DNA of 60,152 nucleotides, taken from contig CALDUY010000025.1 in assembly GCA_937923405.1 (NCBI GenBank), positions 1-60,152 of the forward strand, read 5' to 3'. How positions within the stretch are numbered: the stretch's first letter is position 1; every line of letters starts with the position of its first letter. This DNA comes from an uncultured Gemmataceae bacterium (lineage in GTDB: Bacteria; Planctomycetota; Planctomycetia; Gemmatales; Gemmataceae). Position numbers and translations under genes: made by a program. This document shows, in pieces, positions 51,791-60,152 of this stretch. The notes under the pieces are model-generated. The model saw only the letters and a program-made list of their open reading frames with translations. It was not told the DNA's origin and ran no database searches.

Positions 51791-53014
51791 ATGCGCGTAG
51801 TGCTTTTCTGCTCAGCCTTTGTTTTAGTCGCCGCCGACTGGCCCGCCTGGCGAGGTCAAGGACAACAAGGATCTGTGAAAGAGGAGAATTATCCGTTTCA
51901 CTGGTCCGCCTCGAAGAACATACGCTGGAAGGTCGAACTGCCTGGTGCGGGCAACTCCAGCCCCATCGTCTGGCGAGATCAGGTCATAGTCACGGCTAGT
52001 GAGGGCTTGACCCATTCACGCTTGCTGGTTTTGTCCTTCGATCGACAGACCGGCAAGCGGCGTTGGGCGACGCGGTTGTTCGCTACTCCCGCACCGGCTC
52101 CATTTAGCCTATTCCCGCCGGAGCGCGGCCAGGCCGCCCCTACTCCCGCCACGGATGGTCGGCATCTGATCGCTCTGTTTGGCACTGGAGATCTCGTTTG
52201 TCTTGATTTACAGGGCAACCCCTTGTGGCTTCGCTCTCTGGGCACAGAGTATCGTCCTTTCCGCAACGATTACGGAATCGCCGCCTCACCGATTCTGGTC
52301 GACGATCTGGGGCTGGTACAAATTGATCATGCGGAGGGGTCTTATTTGCTGGCCTTCGAGTTAGCCACGGGCAAAACACGCTGGAAAACCAGTCGTGCCG
52401 TCTACGATAATTGGTCGACCCCCGTTCTCGCCGAGGTGAACCAGCAGCGGCAAGTCATTTGTCTAGGCACCTATACCATCCAAGGCTACGACCTGAAGAC
52501 CGGCAAGGAACTTTGGTCGCTGGATGGTGTGGAACGCTTGTGTGCCACCACGCCGATTGTTCGCGGCACACGGCTGTACGTCACTTCTGGGCCAAATGGT
52601 GCGAATCTGGCCATTGAGCTGTCGAGTCGGCCCAAACCTCAGGTGTTGTGGGAATCGAAAAAAACAGGGCCGTTCATTCCTTCGCCAATCGTGGTCGGCT
52701 CGCTGTACTTGGTCTGTGACGATCAAGGAATTCTACGCTGCCTGGACGCCGACAGCGGGGAAGAGAAGTGGACACGTCGGCTGAACACAGGGCGACAACG
52801 GCCGTCACCGGTCGCCGCTGGAAATAAGCTCTATTTTACCTCGCTAAACGGCACGACTGTGGTTCTTCGCGCGGGGACCGACTATCAGGAACTGGCACGC
52901 AACCAGCTTGGCGAGGACATCGCTGCCTCTCCCGCCTTGGCCGACGGCTGTCTTTACTTCCGCGGTGCCAAGTCGCTGTTTTGCATTGCAGAAGATCGTG
53001 GACACCGACCGTAA
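51791..53014 (+). CDS. Secreted PQQ-type beta-propeller protein (BamB/PQQ-binding-like repeats)
   Basis: The protein has 407 aa. The signal peptide is short (MRVVLFCSAFVLVAA). The planctomycete PQQ-propeller start follows (DWPAWRGQGQQGSV, then KNIRWKVELPGAGNSSPIVW), with about seven blades bearing Trp-docking signatures (KRRWATRLF, TGKTRWKTS, TGKELWSLDG, SGEEKWTRRL). Members may be enzymes or scaffolds; no catalytic residues can be assigned. It forms a tight cluster with the two genes upstream. Confidence 0.88.
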   Translation: MRVVLFCSAFVLVAADWPAWRGQGQQGSVKEENYPFHWSASKNIRWKVELPGAGNSSPIVWRDQVIVTASEGLTHSRLLVLSFDRQTGKRRWATRLFATPAPAPFSLFPPERGQAAPTPATDGRHLIALFGTGDLVCLDLQGNPLWLRSLGTEYRPFRNDYGIAASPILVDDLGLVQIDHAEGSYLLAFELATGKTRWKTSRAVYDNWSTPVLAEVNQQRQVICLGTYTIQGYDLKTGKELWSLDGVERLCATTPIVRGTRLYVTSGPNGANLAIELSSRPKPQVLWESKKTGPFIPSPIVVGSLYLVCDDQGILRCLDADSGEEKWTRRLNTGRQRPSPVAAGNKLYFTSLNGTTVVLRAGTDYQELARNQLGEDIAASPALADGCLYFRGAKSLFCIAEDRGHRP

Positions 53015-53075
53015 CCTGGCCTAGCGTGAGCAGAGGTGTCGTCGCCCTAGTCGTTTCGCTGAGAGGGTTGCTCTG

Positions 53076-54947
53076 ATGTCGTCGCGCCTGGTGGGCGTTC
53101 TGCTCGTCCTGCTCGCTCCGGCTCCTGTTTCGGCTCAAGGAGTGGCGGAGGTCAAGGCCAACTACACCAAGTATGAGTATCGCATCCCCATGCGTGACGG
53201 GGTGCGACTGCACACCGCCGTCTATGTGCCCAAGGATGACCGCCAACCGTATCCAATTCTGCTGATGCGCACGCCGTACAGCGTCCGTCCCTATGGAGCA
53301 AACCAATACCCCGACAGCGTCGGCCCGTCGCCGCTGTTCGCTCGAGCTGGCTACATCTTCGTCGCTCAAGACGTGCGCGGTCGGTGGATGTCTGAGGGCG
53401 AGTTCGTCAACATGCGGCCACACAACCCCAACAAGAAAGGCCCCAACGACATCGACGAGAGCAGCGACACCTATGACACCATCGAGTTTCTGCTCAAAAC
53501 CGTGCCCAACCACAATGGCCGCGTCGGTCAGTATGGCATCTCCTATCCGGGGTTCTACACGGTCTGCGGCATGATCGACGCCCACCCTGCCCTGAAGGCG
53601 GTATCGCCGCAGGCTCCGGTCACCGACTGGTTCATCGGCGATGATTTTCACCACAACGGGGCGTTCTTTCTCAAGCACATGTTCAACTTCATGGCTCAGT
53701 TCGATCGTCCACGACCGCAGCCGACCAAGAAAGCGGATGGCCGGTTCGAGCATGGCACTCCAGATGGGTACGACTATTTCCTGAAGTTGGGGCCGTTGAG
53801 CGAAGTTAATGCACGCTACTTCGAAGGCAAAGCCGCCTTCTGGAACGAGACGATGAAGCACGGTACCTACGACGACTTCTGGCAGTCGCGGAACATTCGG
53901 CAGCATCTGAAGAACATCCGCCCTGCAGTTCTGACCGTCGGCGGCTGGTTTGATGCCGAGAATCTCTTCGGCGCGCTGGAAGTCTACAAGAATGTCAAGC
54001 GGCTGTCACCGAAGACGGACAACCGGCTGGTCATGGGGCCGTGGGTCCACGGCGGCTGGGCGCGGACGGCCCTGGGTGACCGGCTCGGCGACGTGACCTT
54101 TCACGCCAACACCGCCGAGTTCTACCGTGACAAGATCGAACTGCCGTTCTTCGAGCATCACCTTAAGGACAAGAAGCTGGAAGGCAACCTTCCTGTCGCC
54201 TGGATGTTCGAGACGGGCACCAACGTCTGGCGACGACACGAGACCTGGCCGCCGAAGTCGGCCAAGCCTACGCCGATCTATCTGCAGGCCGACGGACGCC
54301 TGGGCGAAAAACTGCCGACAACGGCGCGGCCGGAAGACGGTTTCGATGAATACATCAGCGATCCGAATAAGCCGGTTCCCTATCTCGACAAAATCGTCCT
54401 GGGCATGGCCAAGGAGTATAAGACGGCTGATCAGCGCTTCGCCGCTCGCCGACCGGATGTGCTTGTCTATTCGACGGACGAACTACAAGAGGATCTGACC
54501 GTGGCTGGGCCGATTGGTGTGGAACTGTATGTCTCGACGACCGGCACCGACGCCGACTGGGTGGTCAAGGTGATCGACGTGTATCCTGATGATTTCCCGG
54601 ATCCCAACCCCAATCCGGCGGCAGTGCGGATGGGCGGCTATCAGCAGCTGGTGCGTGGCGACGTGATGCGGGGCAAGTTCCGCGACAGTTTCGAGAAACC
54701 TAGCCCCTTCGAGCCAGGTAAACCGACGCGGGTCCAGTTCGAGCTGCCCGACATCTACCATACGTTTCGCCGCGGCCATCGCCTGATGGTGCAGGTGCAG
54801 TCGAGCTGGTTCCCGCTGGTCGATCGCAATCCGCAGGTGTTCATGGATATCTACCAAGCCAAGCCGGGCGACTTCCGTAAAGCGACTCATCGAGTATATC
54901 GCACGCGCGAGCTGCCCTCGTCGCTCACGCTGCCGATCGTACGGTGA
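53076..54947 (+). CDS. CocE/NonD-family alpha/beta hydrolase (X-Pro dipeptidyl-peptidase type), secreted
   Basis: The protein has 623 aa. It has a signal peptide (VGVLLVLLAPAPVSAQ). The N-terminal alpha/beta-hydrolase domain has MRDGVRLHTAVYVPKDD, AQDVRGRWMSEG (oxyanion region) and the nucleophile elbow GQYGISYPGF (S156). The C-terminal X-Pro jelly-roll includes VAGPIGVELYVSTTGTDADWVVKVIDVYPDD, RGKFRDSFEKPSPFEPG and HRLMVQVQSSWFPLVDRNPQ. Family members hydrolyse peptides, esters or acylated antibiotics; the substrate here is not inferable. Confidence 0.93.
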   Translation: MSSRLVGVLLVLLAPAPVSAQGVAEVKANYTKYEYRIPMRDGVRLHTAVYVPKDDRQPYPILLMRTPYSVRPYGANQYPDSVGPSPLFARAGYIFVAQDVRGRWMSEGEFVNMRPHNPNKKGPNDIDESSDTYDTIEFLLKTVPNHNGRVGQYGISYPGFYTVCGMIDAHPALKAVSPQAPVTDWFIGDDFHHNGAFFLKHMFNFMAQFDRPRPQPTKKADGRFEHGTPDGYDYFLKLGPLSEVNARYFEGKAAFWNETMKHGTYDDFWQSRNIRQHLKNIRPAVLTVGGWFDAENLFGALEVYKNVKRLSPKTDNRLVMGPWVHGGWARTALGDRLGDVTFHANTAEFYRDKIELPFFEHHLKDKKLEGNLPVAWMFETGTNVWRRHETWPPKSAKPTPIYLQADGRLGEKLPTTARPEDGFDEYISDPNKPVPYLDKIVLGMAKEYKTADQRFAARRPDVLVYSTDELQEDLTVAGPIGVELYVSTTGTDADWVVKVIDVYPDDFPDPNPNPAAVRMGGYQQLVRGDVMRGKFRDSFEKPSPFEPGKPTRVQFELPDIYHTFRRGHRLMVQVQSSWFPLVDRNPQVFMDIYQAKPGDFRKATHRVYRTRELPSSLTLPIVR

Positions 54948-55159
54948 GCGCGACAGAACGACGATTCCAACGAGGAGAGGCAAAGTGCCGATGCTAACGG
55001 CACTACTGTGGTAGAGCCTTCCGCCGTCGTGGTAGCATTACGGGCGTTGCTTGCATCGCCGATTAGCTCGCGGTAGGATGCCAGGCATCGTTCCGAAGGT
55101 ATGGGACTTGACGATCAGTCCTGCGCTGGCAGTATCCCAATAACGAGAAAGGGCCGTTC

Positions 55160-55936
55160 GTGCGTGTCACTGCCTACATTCGGGAGCCGGTCGGCTCCCT
55201 GCTCGACGTGGGCTGCAATGTGGGAGCCTGGTTAGGCGAGTGTGCCCGACGCTATCCAGCAGCTCGGCTAGCTGGCGTGGAGATCAACGAAACAGCGCTG
55301 CAAGTCGCGCGGCAGAACGTGCCCTCGGCAGAATTGCATCATTGCGGAGCGGAAAACTTGCCTTTTCCCGATGCCTCGTTTGATTATGTCACTTGCCTAG
55401 AGGTGCTAGAACATCTCCCAGCGGAGCTGCGACCAACAGCGTTTCAAGAGATGCAGCGGGTCTTGCGGCCCGGCGGACGCTTGATCCTGACGGTACCTCA
55501 TGCCGGTTGGTTTGCCTGGCTGGACTCGAACAACATGCGGCTACGTCTGCCGTGGGTGTATCGGCTGGTCGTGCGTCGAGGATTACGCGACGCTAACTAC
55601 GAAAAAGTTGGTCGTGAGGTCGAATGGCATTATCACTTCAAGGTTCCTGAATTGGAACAACTGGCCGGTCCAGGATGGCGAAAAGTTGCCGTTCGTCGTG
55701 GCGGATTGTTTGTCTATCCACTGATGGACTGGCTCAGCTGGCCGTTCTATCGCCTGGGACGCTCCGAGCATCCGATTCGCCGACTGTTCGAGCGGATTGC
55801 CGGTTGGGACTATAGCATCGACTTCGGCTCAGCTTCTTACGGAGTGATGCTGGTGTTGGAGCGGGACTCGGTAACGGCTGCTACTCCGTCTGCGGCGGTT
55901 CAACTCACTGGCAGCGACGCAGCTCCTGTGACCTAA
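55160..55936 (+). CDS. Class I SAM-dependent methyltransferase
   Basis: The protein has 258 aa from a GTG start. Motif I is SLLDVGCNVGAWLGE, followed by the acidic loop LAGVEINETALQVA, then YVTCLEVLEHLPAELRP and VLRPGGRLILTVPHAGWFAW, the Methyltransf_11 pattern. The C-terminal part (KVAVRRGGLFVYPLMDWLSWP, then GWDYSIDFGSASYGVML) is typical of enzymes linked to glycan or lipid biosynthesis. It has no operon partner in the window. Confidence 0.9.
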   Translation: MRVTAYIREPVGSLLDVGCNVGAWLGECARRYPAARLAGVEINETALQVARQNVPSAELHHCGAENLPFPDASFDYVTCLEVLEHLPAELRPTAFQEMQRVLRPGGRLILTVPHAGWFAWLDSNNMRLRLPWVYRLVVRRGLRDANYEKVGREVEWHYHFKVPELEQLAGPGWRKVAVRRGGLFVYPLMDWLSWPFYRLGRSEHPIRRLFERIAGWDYSIDFGSASYGVMLVLERDSVTAATPSAAVQLTGSDAAPVT

Positions 55937-56062
55937 TCATTGCTTGAATTGCAGTTTGAGCCTTAAGATCGGAGGACCACTTGATCGTTTCCGCCGATCC
56001 CGCTCAAGCCGATTGATCGTCCTGACCGATCCCTAGAAGGATGCTGTCGATCGAAATGCAGG

Positions 56063-56914
56063 ATGCACACGATGCAACCACTTCCACGAATTCCGGGTTT
56101 TCTCTTGCTACAACGACTCGGCGGCGGGCCGATGACGTCGGTCTTTGAAGCGCGGAATCAGCAGACCGGCGAGGCCTGTGCTATCAAGGTACTGCGCGAG
56201 GATTGGGAAGACCAGGCAACCGGGGTCAAGTTGTTGCAGCGTGAGGCGCGGGCTGGGCTGACGTTGCGGCACGAGCATCTGGTGCGGATCACTCATGCTC
56301 ATGTCCTGCATCCTCCGTACTTTCTCGTCATGGATCTGCTCTCGGGCGAATCGTTGCGACAACGACTGCTGCGTGACTACTGTTTACCGGTTGCCGAGGC
56401 GCTGTGGATTGCCCGACAGACAGCCGAAGGGTTGGCGGCCCTGCATCAGGCTGGTTTCCTGCATGGCGACGTCAAGCCGGACAACATTCGCCTTGTCGAT
56501 GCGGGGACGGCGATTCTGACCGATCTGGGCTTCGCGCATCGGCCTGGGGAGAACGCAGCGTTTTTGCGAGCTGGCTACATTCTGGGCACGGCCAACTATC
56601 TCGCTCCGGAACTGTGCGATGAACAGCCGCGCGAGGACTTTACCAGCGATCTGTTCAGTTTGGGGGTGACCCTGTTCGAGATGCTCACCGGCAGGCTACC
56701 GTATCCGCCTGGCTCGTTACGGCAGACGTTTCGGCGGCATCGTTGTGATCCGCCGGCGAAGCTGACCGCCGCTCTGCCCCCTGCCGTCGTGCAACTCGTC
56801 GAGCGGTTGCTGAGCCATCGCTGCGAGGATCGCCCCCGCGCCGCCGCCGTGGTTCGCCAACTGGTCAATCTAGAAATCGCCTCACTGCCCCTGCGTCATC
56901 GGCGGTCAGCCTGA
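56063..56914 (+). CDS. Short cytoplasmic Hanks-type serine/threonine kinase
   Basis: The protein has 283 aa, a bare kinase domain with no sensor or membrane segment. The Gly-rich loop is LGGGPMTSVFEA, the ATP-binding Lys is in CAIKVL (K42), the catalytic loop is HGDVKPDN (D136; Gly replaces the usual Arg, a non-RD kinase), and the metal-binding motif is DLG (154-156) in place of DFG. GTANYLAPEL and DLFSLGVTLFEMLTG follow. Key catalytic residues are present, so activity is likely. Confidence 0.93.
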   Translation: MHTMQPLPRIPGFLLLQRLGGGPMTSVFEARNQQTGEACAIKVLREDWEDQATGVKLLQREARAGLTLRHEHLVRITHAHVLHPPYFLVMDLLSGESLRQRLLRDYCLPVAEALWIARQTAEGLAALHQAGFLHGDVKPDNIRLVDAGTAILTDLGFAHRPGENAAFLRAGYILGTANYLAPELCDEQPREDFTSDLFSLGVTLFEMLTGRLPYPPGSLRQTFRRHRCDPPAKLTAALPPAVVQLVERLLSHRCEDRPRAAAVVRQLVNLEIASLPLRHRRSA

Positions 56915-56957
56915 TGTCCTTTGCTCGTCATTCGGTGAGGCAGAGTTGGCAAGTGGC

Positions 56958-57473
56958 TTAGCTCAGTCCGCCATCGTCGTTGCTAAGATCGTTTTCGGTA
57001 TACAGCGTGAAGCCGAGTCCTTCGAGGGTGCGGGCGGCCAGTTCGTGGTCCTCAACGTGCAAAGCCAGTGCCGAATGCCCGTGTGGTCCGATCAGCAACG
57101 GGTAGGCGTAGTGGATGGAAATCTCCGCAGAGAGTAGTGCCTTACAAATCTGCACGAGGGGTTGCGGCCCCTCGGGCAGGCCGACCACGAGCAGGTCGCT
57201 CTCGGTGCAAGGCAGCCCATGATAATCGAAGATCTCTCGGGCACGCTCGGGATCGCTCAGCACCATACGAATGATGGCACAATCGGCGGAATCGACCACG
57301 GTGAGAGAGACAATGCGGTTGTCGGTGGCTTCGAAACGTCGAACCACTGTCAGCAGGTTGCCCACTCGGTTCTCGACAAAGACGTTGAACTGGCGAACAC
57401 TGGGATAATCCCGACCGTGTGCCGTGTCGAAGCCGATGTCTGCGCCGGATCCTTCGTCCTGTCCCTCGTGCAT
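56958..57473 (-). CDS. ACT-domain regulatory protein
   Basis: The protein has 171 aa. It has two tandem ACT-like segments: RQFNVFVENRVGNLLTVVRRFEATDNRIVSLTVVDSADCAIIRMVLSD-type pattern at ~27-75, and LVVGLPEGPQPLVQICKALLSAEISIHYAYPLL further on. These modules bind amino acids. A planctomycete protein of this kind may regulate amino-acid metabolism. It is divergent from, and 111 nt away from, the threonine-dehydrogenase-like gene. Confidence 0.88.
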   Translation of the reverse strand: MHEGQDEGSGADIGFDTAHGRDYPSVRQFNVFVENRVGNLLTVVRRFEATDNRIVSLTVVDSADCAIIRMVLSDPERAREIFDYHGLPCTESDLLVVGLPEGPQPLVQICKALLSAEISIHYAYPLLIGPHGHSALALHVEDHELAARTLEGLGFTLYTENDLSNDDGGLS

Positions 57474-57584
57474 GCCTGACTCCGTGGACCAGGTAATCTT
57501 AAACAGTCTACGCCATCAGACGATGGACAAGCAAGGCGACTTGTCCTACGACAGTTCCATCGCCCCTCTGGAGCCAGAAACCTC

Positions 57585-58613
57585 ATGCCACGAACTGTTC
57601 TGATTACCGGAGCCAATGGAGAAATCGGTCATGGGTTGGTGACGATGCTCGCCGACCTGGCCCCGACCCGGATTGTGGCGCTTGATCTGCACCAGCCAGA
57701 CGCTCTGGTGCAGTCGCGCTGCCATCGCGTGGTTGTGGGCGATATTTCCGATCTGGCATTGCTGGAAAATCTGGCCGCTACCTATGACTTTGATGTGGTC
57801 TACCATCTGGCGGCGCTGTTGTCCACCAAGTCGGAACGCCAGCCGCGCTTGGCCAATCGGGTGAACGTCGATGGCACTCTGAATTTGCTGGAGATGACCA
57901 TCAATCAGGCGCGCGAGCAGGAACGTGAGATCAAGTTCATCTATCCCAGCTCAATCGCGGTCTACGGCCTGCCCGATCTGGCGACGAAGCACTCCGCCGG
58001 TAAGGTGCGCGAGGATGATTGGTGCGAACCGCGCACGATGTACGGCATCAACAAACTCTACTGCGAACGCCTGGGCCGGTACTATGAGCAGTTCTATCGG
58101 CAACTCGATGCTCGCGTCTCGGGAGGGCGGCTTGACTTTCGCTCGCTGCGGTTTCCTGGGCTGATCAGTGCTGTGACCACGCCGACGGGCGGGACCAGCG
58201 ATTTCGCTCCCGAGATGCTGCACGCCGCCGCCCGCCGCTCGCCCTACGCCTGCTTCGTCCGAGCCGACACCCGGATTCCCTTCATGGCCATGCCCGACGC
58301 GGTCAAGGCGCTGCTCGACTTGGAATCGGCCACGGGAGAACGACTGACGAGAAAGGTCTACAATGTCGGTAGTTTTAACCCCTCGGCGGGTGAGTTTGCC
58401 GACCGCGTCAAGGAAGCGTTTCCTCATGCCAGTATCAGTTTCGCTCCGGATCTGAAACGTCAGAGCATCGTCGATAGCTGGCCGGTGGATGTTGATGACT
58501 CTGCCGCTCGCCAGGATTGGGGCTGGTCGCCTAACTTCGATTTCACCCGGGCTTTCGACGAGTATCTCGTTCCAGCGGTCTCACGCCGCTATCGAGCGGC
58601 ACGTGGCGATTGA
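57585..58613 (+). CDS. NAD-dependent epimerase/dehydratase, L-threonine-dehydrogenase-like SDR
   Basis: The protein has 342 aa. The Rossmann motif TGANGEIG (9-16), VYHLAALLSTKSE, PSSIAVYG (catalytic Ser near 122-123), and Tyr/Lys in TMYGINKLYCE (Y153, K157) form the SDR active site. The sequence SLRFPGLISAVTTPTGGTSDFAPEMLHAA matches SDR-type L-threonine 3-dehydrogenases. It would convert Thr to 2-amino-3-ketobutyrate. A nucleotide-sugar epimerase is less likely. The divergent ACT-domain gene nearby fits an amino-acid role. Confidence 0.85.
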   Translation: MPRTVLITGANGEIGHGLVTMLADLAPTRIVALDLHQPDALVQSRCHRVVVGDISDLALLENLAATYDFDVVYHLAALLSTKSERQPRLANRVNVDGTLNLLEMTINQAREQEREIKFIYPSSIAVYGLPDLATKHSAGKVREDDWCEPRTMYGINKLYCERLGRYYEQFYRQLDARVSGGRLDFRSLRFPGLISAVTTPTGGTSDFAPEMLHAAARRSPYACFVRADTRIPFMAMPDAVKALLDLESATGERLTRKVYNVGSFNPSAGEFADRVKEAFPHASISFAPDLKRQSIVDSWPVDVDDSAARQDWGWSPNFDFTRAFDEYLVPAVSRRYRAARGD

Positions 58614-58661
58614 GTGGCGAGCCAGCGTGGCTCGAGGTCGGCACACCGCTTCACTGCGTCT

Positions 58662-60152
58662 TCAGGGGCGTCTCGGACCGTGCAAGCCTAGGCGATCGGC
58701 GCAGGCGTTGCTTGCCGCAGTTGCCGCTCGCTGTTCGTCGAGCCGGCCAAGCGACTCCGCCAGGCGAGCTTGCCAAGACCAACTGTCGGGTTCCAATCCG
58801 CCTAAATGAGCCTGTTTCACGAGTGCTATTGTCTCTTGATGGAGTGTCCACGCTGCCGCAAATTCACCACGGGCACCGAGCAACGCTACCAGGCTGAGCC
58901 GAGTCAGCGCTCGTTCGATCGGCAGACCGGCCTGGTCGTACTGTCGAGTCAGGTCGAGCAACGTGTCGCGGACAGCATCGGTCGGCCCCTGGGTGATCCG
59001 CGCGTAGTCGGCTTGCATCCGTCGACGCGCCAGAGCAGTCCATCGCGGTTCGTTCTCGGTGCGCGCGGCGAAACTGCGGGGTTCAATCGCGTCCAGTTGA
59101 CCGGCTCGCAGCAGGCACTCGAACACATGGACCCATTCGTAAATGTCCAGCGGAACCAGCGAGCGCGCCAGGGCGATCGCTTCCTCCACCCGCCCTGCCA
59201 GGCACAGGGCATGACAGCGGTAGGCCTGCCATTGAGCCTCCCACGGCGCGGGCATCGACGAGGTAACCAAGAGCGGCTCTAGCTGTCCCAGAGCCAGCAA
59301 AGCATCGCCGCGCAACGCCGCATCCTCGGGTCGATAGACTTCCAACGCTTCGTGGAACAAGCCCAGCATTTCTAGACAAATCGCCAGGCTGCGCCAGCGA
59401 CCGAAGCCTGGCCACAAGGGTGGCTGGCGAACGTCGCCGTCGGGAAAGAAGCGCAGCAGCAACTCCCGCTCCAACGCTGGGGCCAGCAGGCGATGCTTGG
59501 GATTCTCCAGCGCGCGGTAGACGCTGTCGGCCTCGGCCCACCAGCCGGCATCAGCGTGAGCGTGGAACAGCTCCACCGTGTCGCGTGCCTCTTCCAGCGT
59601 CTCGGGTCGGCGTCGATCTGGTCGCCCGCGCAGAAAGCCTGCCCGCGCCAGAGCCGAGGCGCGCTGACCGCTTGGCCCTGCGACGTGCTCAAAACCGCGA
59701 CGAACCAGCGGGTGAGCATCGATCACCGGCACCGCTCCGGGGCCAACACGCTCCAGCAGTCGCAGACGCACCAGCTCGTCGATGGCCTCGGCCAGCCAGC
59801 CGGTCGGACGATCGCGGAACGGCAGATAGGTCCGTTGCCAGGTCGTGTGCAACAGTGTGCGAATCGCTTCGCTGGACAGATAGTCGAGCAACAGACGTTC
59901 TGTGGGTGGTTGGCGAAAACTGGTGGCCAAGGCCAGCACGTCCTGCAACTCTGCCGACAGCGCTTGGTGATACAACGTCAGCACCCGAGCCACGCTGGCC
60001 TCTTCGTCGAGAGGGGAAGGAGGAACCCCCTCACCCCCGTCCCCTCTCCCCGCCGGGGAGAGGGGTGAATAGTCGCTACCCTTCTGGGTTGGTGGGAGGG
60101 GTGAATAGTCGCTACCCTTCTGGGTTGGTGGGAGGGGTGAATAGTCGCTACC
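58662..60152 (-). CDS. Partial helical-repeat protein, N-terminus beyond the right edge
   Basis: The frame is open on the minus strand from the stop at 58662 to the window edge, at least 496 codons. A GTG at 59993 could start a 443-aa protein, but upstream sequence (SDYSPLPPTQKG repeats, then DEEASVARVLTLYHQAL) reads through in frame, so the gene probably starts outside. The visible part has a winged-helix-like segment (LLDYLSSEAIRTLLHTTW, AIDELVRLRLLERV), then TPR-like helices (AWLALARSL-type repeats, LFHEALEVY, HALCLAGRVEEAIALARSLV). It resembles the C-terminal half of STAND-type signal NTPases, but no NTPase domain is in view. Confidence 0.7.
   Translation of the reverse strand, partial: GSDYSPLPPTQKGSDYSPLPPTQKGSDYSPLSPAGRGDGGEGVPPSPLDEEASVARVLTLYHQALSAELQDVLALATSFRQPPTERLLLDYLSSEAIRTLLHTTWQRTYLPFRDRPTGWLAEAIDELVRLRLLERVGPGAVPVIDAHPLVRRGFEHVAGPSGQRASALARAGFLRGRPDRRRPETLEEARDTVELFHAHADAGWWAEADSVYRALENPKHRLLAPALERELLLRFFPDGDVRQPPLWPGFGRWRSLAICLEMLGLFHEALEVYRPEDAALRGDALLALGQLEPLLVTSSMPAPWEAQWQAYRCHALCLAGRVEEAIALARSLVPLDIYEWVHVFECLLRAGQLDAIEPRSFAARTENEPRWTALARRRMQADYARITQGPTDAVRDTLLDLTRQYDQAGLPIERALTRLSLVALLGARGEFAAAWTLHQETIALVKQAHLGGLEPDSWSWQARLAESLGRLDEQRAATAASNACADRLGLHGPRRP
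60026..60152. repeat. GC-rich dispersed element followed by in-frame 36-bp tandem repeat
   Basis: Bases 60026-60066 match the element at 12384-12427 (CCCCTCACCCC, then GGGGAGAGGG arms). From 60063 rightward a 36-bp unit (GGTGAATAGTCGCTACCC, then TTCTGGGTTGGTGGGAGG) repeats at least 2.4 times to the edge. In the minus-strand frame it encodes the 12-residue repeat GSDYSPLPPTQK without a stop, so it may be a coding linker. Confidence 0.9.

Overview
The window looks like chromosomal DNA of a planctomycete (phylum Planctomycetota, possibly a Gemmatales-like lineage; the lineage is inference). The evidence is a small basic PVC-type protein (38.1 kb), a DUF1559 pseudopilin-like protein, a BBP7-type beta-barrel, a FloA/NfeD cluster, DUF1570 proteins, a lipoprotein plus PQQ-propeller surface cluster, fairly high GC and many short GC-rich dispersed repeats.

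The left 13.6 kb is one defence locus. The distal end of a CRISPR array (plus strand, 1-392) runs head-on into a minus-strand type III-B operon. In transcription order the operon encodes an ECF-like sigma factor, an unrecognised 342-aa protein, a Lon-type protease fused to a CARF-like sensor, Cas6, Cas10/Cmr2 with an intact GGDD cyclase motif, Cmr3, Cmr4, Cmr5, a cold-shock-domain/Cmr6/Cmr1 triple fusion, and a second CARF protein (APE2256 family) with a RelE-like C-terminus. The likely logic is that target RNA binding makes Cas10 produce cyclic oligoadenylate. This would activate (i) the Lon-CARF protease, which could cut the 342-aa protein and free the sigma factor, and (ii) a CARF nuclease or ring nuclease. 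This resembles the CalpL/CalpT/CalpS pathway but has a different sensor type and an unrecognised middle protein. No cas1 or cas2 is present in the window. The last CRISPR spacer has the exact form of an intrinsic terminator for the opposing cas operon.

A tRNA-Val(UAC) gene with its terminator (13.8-13.9 kb) separates this locus from ordinary chromosome. There follow a BBP7 outer-membrane protein, an A-type Fe-S carrier with IscS, a creatininase-family amidohydrolase, and a compact partial type VI secretion cluster (tssA-tssB-tssC-tagJ-hcp, minus strand). Next is a chaperone and proteostasis stretch: a J-like membrane protein, a lidless Hsp70 with an extra N-terminal domain, two DUF1570-like metallopeptidases, an HlyD adaptor, Hsp20 and ClpB.

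From 33 to 41 kb lie a membrane-microdomain operon (two NfeD proteins and FloA), a hypothetical membrane protein, the small basic protein, and a hybrid histidine kinase next to a receiver-XRE regulator. From 41 to 49 kb are envelope proteins, a ceramidase-like protein, a BON protein, a beta-propeller protein, DUF2237 and purA. From 49 to 60 kb are a secreted lipoprotein/pseudopilin/PQQ-propeller cluster, a CocE/NonD hydrolase, a methyltransferase, a Ser/Thr kinase, an ACT-domain protein, a threonine-dehydrogenase-like SDR, and a partial helical-repeat protein that runs off the right edge through an in-frame 36-bp tandem repeat.

At least three dispersed repeat types occur between genes. One occurs twice (18.1 and 42.1 kb) in inverted orientation, and in each case it is flanked by duplicated ~27-33 bp sequences taken from the end of the neighbouring gene.
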